Positions 5,893 to 6,752 of a DNA stretch of 6,752 bases are shown one piece after another. Below the pieces are notes generated by a model. That model saw nothing but the letters and a program-made list of their open reading frames with translations. It did no database searches and was not told where the DNA came from. This stretch comes from CAYMLL01 sp964390645 (GTDB lineage Bacteria > Planctomycetota > UBA8108), in the NCBI GenBank assembly GCA_964390645.1, contig CAYMLL010000361.1:1-6752 (forward strand), given 5' to 3'. How positions within the stretch are numbered: position 1 is the first letter of the stretch; the number at the start of each line of letters is the position of its first letter. Made by a program: the position numbers and the translations under genes.

Positions 5893-6752
5893 TCAGCTCT
5901 CGTAGCTACGGCAAAGCAGCTCGTCCGCGGTGGCGTCGAACCCGCGAGACGGATACGGAGCGGCCAGCGGAGCCCCGAGCTGGAACAGGTGGTTCAGCAC
6001 CCGGACCGGATCGGACAGGTTGACCTGGCCATCGTCGTTGGCGTCGAGCGCGTCGGGACAGTACGGTTCCGCGTCGGCCCGGAAGAGGTGCAAGAGCGCC
6101 GCGACCGCGTCGGCAACGTCGACGACGCCATCATCGTTCGCGTCGCCGCGGACGAAGCTGGCGTCGTGAGACTCGGGCACGGAGAACACGAAGGAATCGT
6201 CATCGTCGTCGCGACGGAGCTCGGCCTCTCCGGGGTCTTCGCCATCCCCGTCTCCCTCGCGCGGCACGGCGATATCGACAATTCCGGAGAGAACGGTCGC
6301 GCTGTCCGCGTCAACGACCTCGATGGCGACGCCCTCGAGATCCGCGAGGTTCTCGACATCGAAGGGCATCGAGTCCTCGCGACGAGACGAGAGCCGCAGC
6401 GCACCGCGGCCGGCCCGGCGAGCCGCGCGGCGCTCGTGCCCGCGTCGACGGCGGCTATCGAGGTCTCCCTCGAGGGCGACGACGGTCTCCTCGCCCTCGC
6501 CGGCGACCAGGATCTGCAGCATCGAGCCCGGGAGAGCCTCGCGCTGCCCTTCGGCCAGCTCGACACTCCCCCGCGAACCGTCGAGAGCGAGAACCGAAGC
6601 GTCGGCGAACACGATCTGCACGCCGGCGATCTCGTCGTCGAGCCCGCGAACGCGAACCCAGTAGCGCGCGGAGTCTCCATCGCGGTTGACGGTCACTCGG
6701 GCATGGCCGCGTGGGCCGCCTCCGCGATGGCCCCAGTGTGCACCACCCCCAT
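5893..6752 (-). CDS. Secreted-type protein with C-terminal dockerin-like domain (5' end outside window)
   Basis: The frame is open from the right edge to a TGA at 5893, giving 285 residues in the window. A GTG at 6696 could start it (267 residues), but the frame continues upstream with a Gly/His-rich stretch and no signal peptide is seen, so the true start is probably off the edge. Numbering from the GTG: residues 1-80 look like a beta-rich domain of unknown type (RYWVRVRGL, VQIVFADASVLALDG). Residues 82-107 are strikingly basic, and residues 111-147 are another short beta-rich segment. Residues 149-167 are very acidic. Residues 183-262 are dockerin-like: two EF-hand-type loops, DANDDGVVDVAD (185-196) and DANDDGQVNLSD (218-229), each followed by a hydrophobic helix (ALLHLF, VLNHLF). 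It ends with the DATADxLxC tail that I know from many planctomycete proteins. The dockerin-like module probably binds calcium and anchors or partners the protein outside the cell. The gene converges on the fusion gene. Function is unknown. Confidence 0.8.
   Translation of the reverse strand, partial: GGGAHWGHRGGGPRGHARVTVNRDGDSARYWVRVRGLDDEIAGVQIVFADASVLALDGSRGSVELAEGQREALPGSMLQILVAGEGEETVVALEGDLDSRRRRGHERRAARRAGRGALRLSSRREDSMPFDVENLADLEGVAIEVVDADSATVLSGIVDIAVPREGDGDGEDPGEAELRRDDDDDSFVFSVPESHDASFVRGDANDDGVVDVADAVAALLHLFRADAEPYCPDALDANDDGQVNLSDPVRVLNHLFQLGAPLAAPYPSRGFDATADELLCRSYES
5911..6150 (-). other. Dockerin type I-like domain (two calcium loops)
   Basis: Two DxNxDGxVxxxD loops are spaced 33 residues apart, each followed by an amphipathic helix with a conserved LxHLF core. 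Classical dockerins bind cohesins in cellulosomes. In planctomycetes this module usually occurs without recognisable cohesins, and its partner is not established. A Cys lies between the two repeats and another near the C-terminus, which may form a disulfide. Confidence 0.8.

Noticed and set aside
5541..6023. Plus-strand frame of 160 residues crossing the convergent intergenic region.
   Set aside because: It overlaps the esterase end in another frame, runs through the hairpin and then antisense to the dockerin gene, and is Arg/Ser/Pro-rich with no domain.
6696..6752. ATG at 6752 on the minus strand as start of a short protein.
   Set aside because: It is in a different frame from the dockerin gene and stops after 19 codons.

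Overview
This is a GC-rich window (about two thirds G+C by eye) with four protein genes, two of them cut by the window edges. The predicted proteins are all exported or plausibly exported. They look like those of Planctomycetota or a related environmental lineage. The evidence is an FG-GAP/VCBS repeat protein introduced by DCNxNxxxD motifs, a TAT-exported sugar-isomerase-like TIM barrel, a right-handed beta-helix protein fused to an esterase, and a protein ending in the dockerin-like tail common on planctomycete secreted proteins. The lineage call rests on family knowledge, not on a marker gene.

Layout: positions 1-1962 (minus) hold the first 654 codons of a secreted FG-GAP/VCBS beta-propeller protein whose C-terminus lies off the left edge. 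Positions 1963-2321 are a divergent intergenic region with three inverted repeats and weak promoter candidates in both directions. Positions 2322-3284 (plus) encode the TAT-exported TIM barrel. After a 32-nt gap, 3317-5770 (plus) encode an 817-residue secreted protein joining a pectate-lyase-3-type beta-helix to an alpha/beta-hydrolase domain. Positions 5771-5892 separate convergent genes and contain a long imperfect hairpin at 5829-5877. Positions 5893-6752 (minus) are the 3' part of a dockerin-tailed protein whose start lies off the right edge.

How they may work together: the two plus-strand genes look like a small operon for extracytoplasmic carbohydrate processing. The beta-helix half of the second protein would bind or cleave a polysaccharide (possibly uronate-containing) and its esterase half would remove acyl or methyl groups. 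The TIM barrel would act on a released sugar outside the cytoplasm. The flanking FG-GAP and dockerin-tailed proteins are probably separate envelope or secreted proteins. Substrate and reactions are inferred from fold and context only. I saw no RNA genes, CRISPR arrays, insertion sequences or phage features. The best candidate for something new is the beta-helix/esterase fusion paired with an exported sugar isomerase-like protein.
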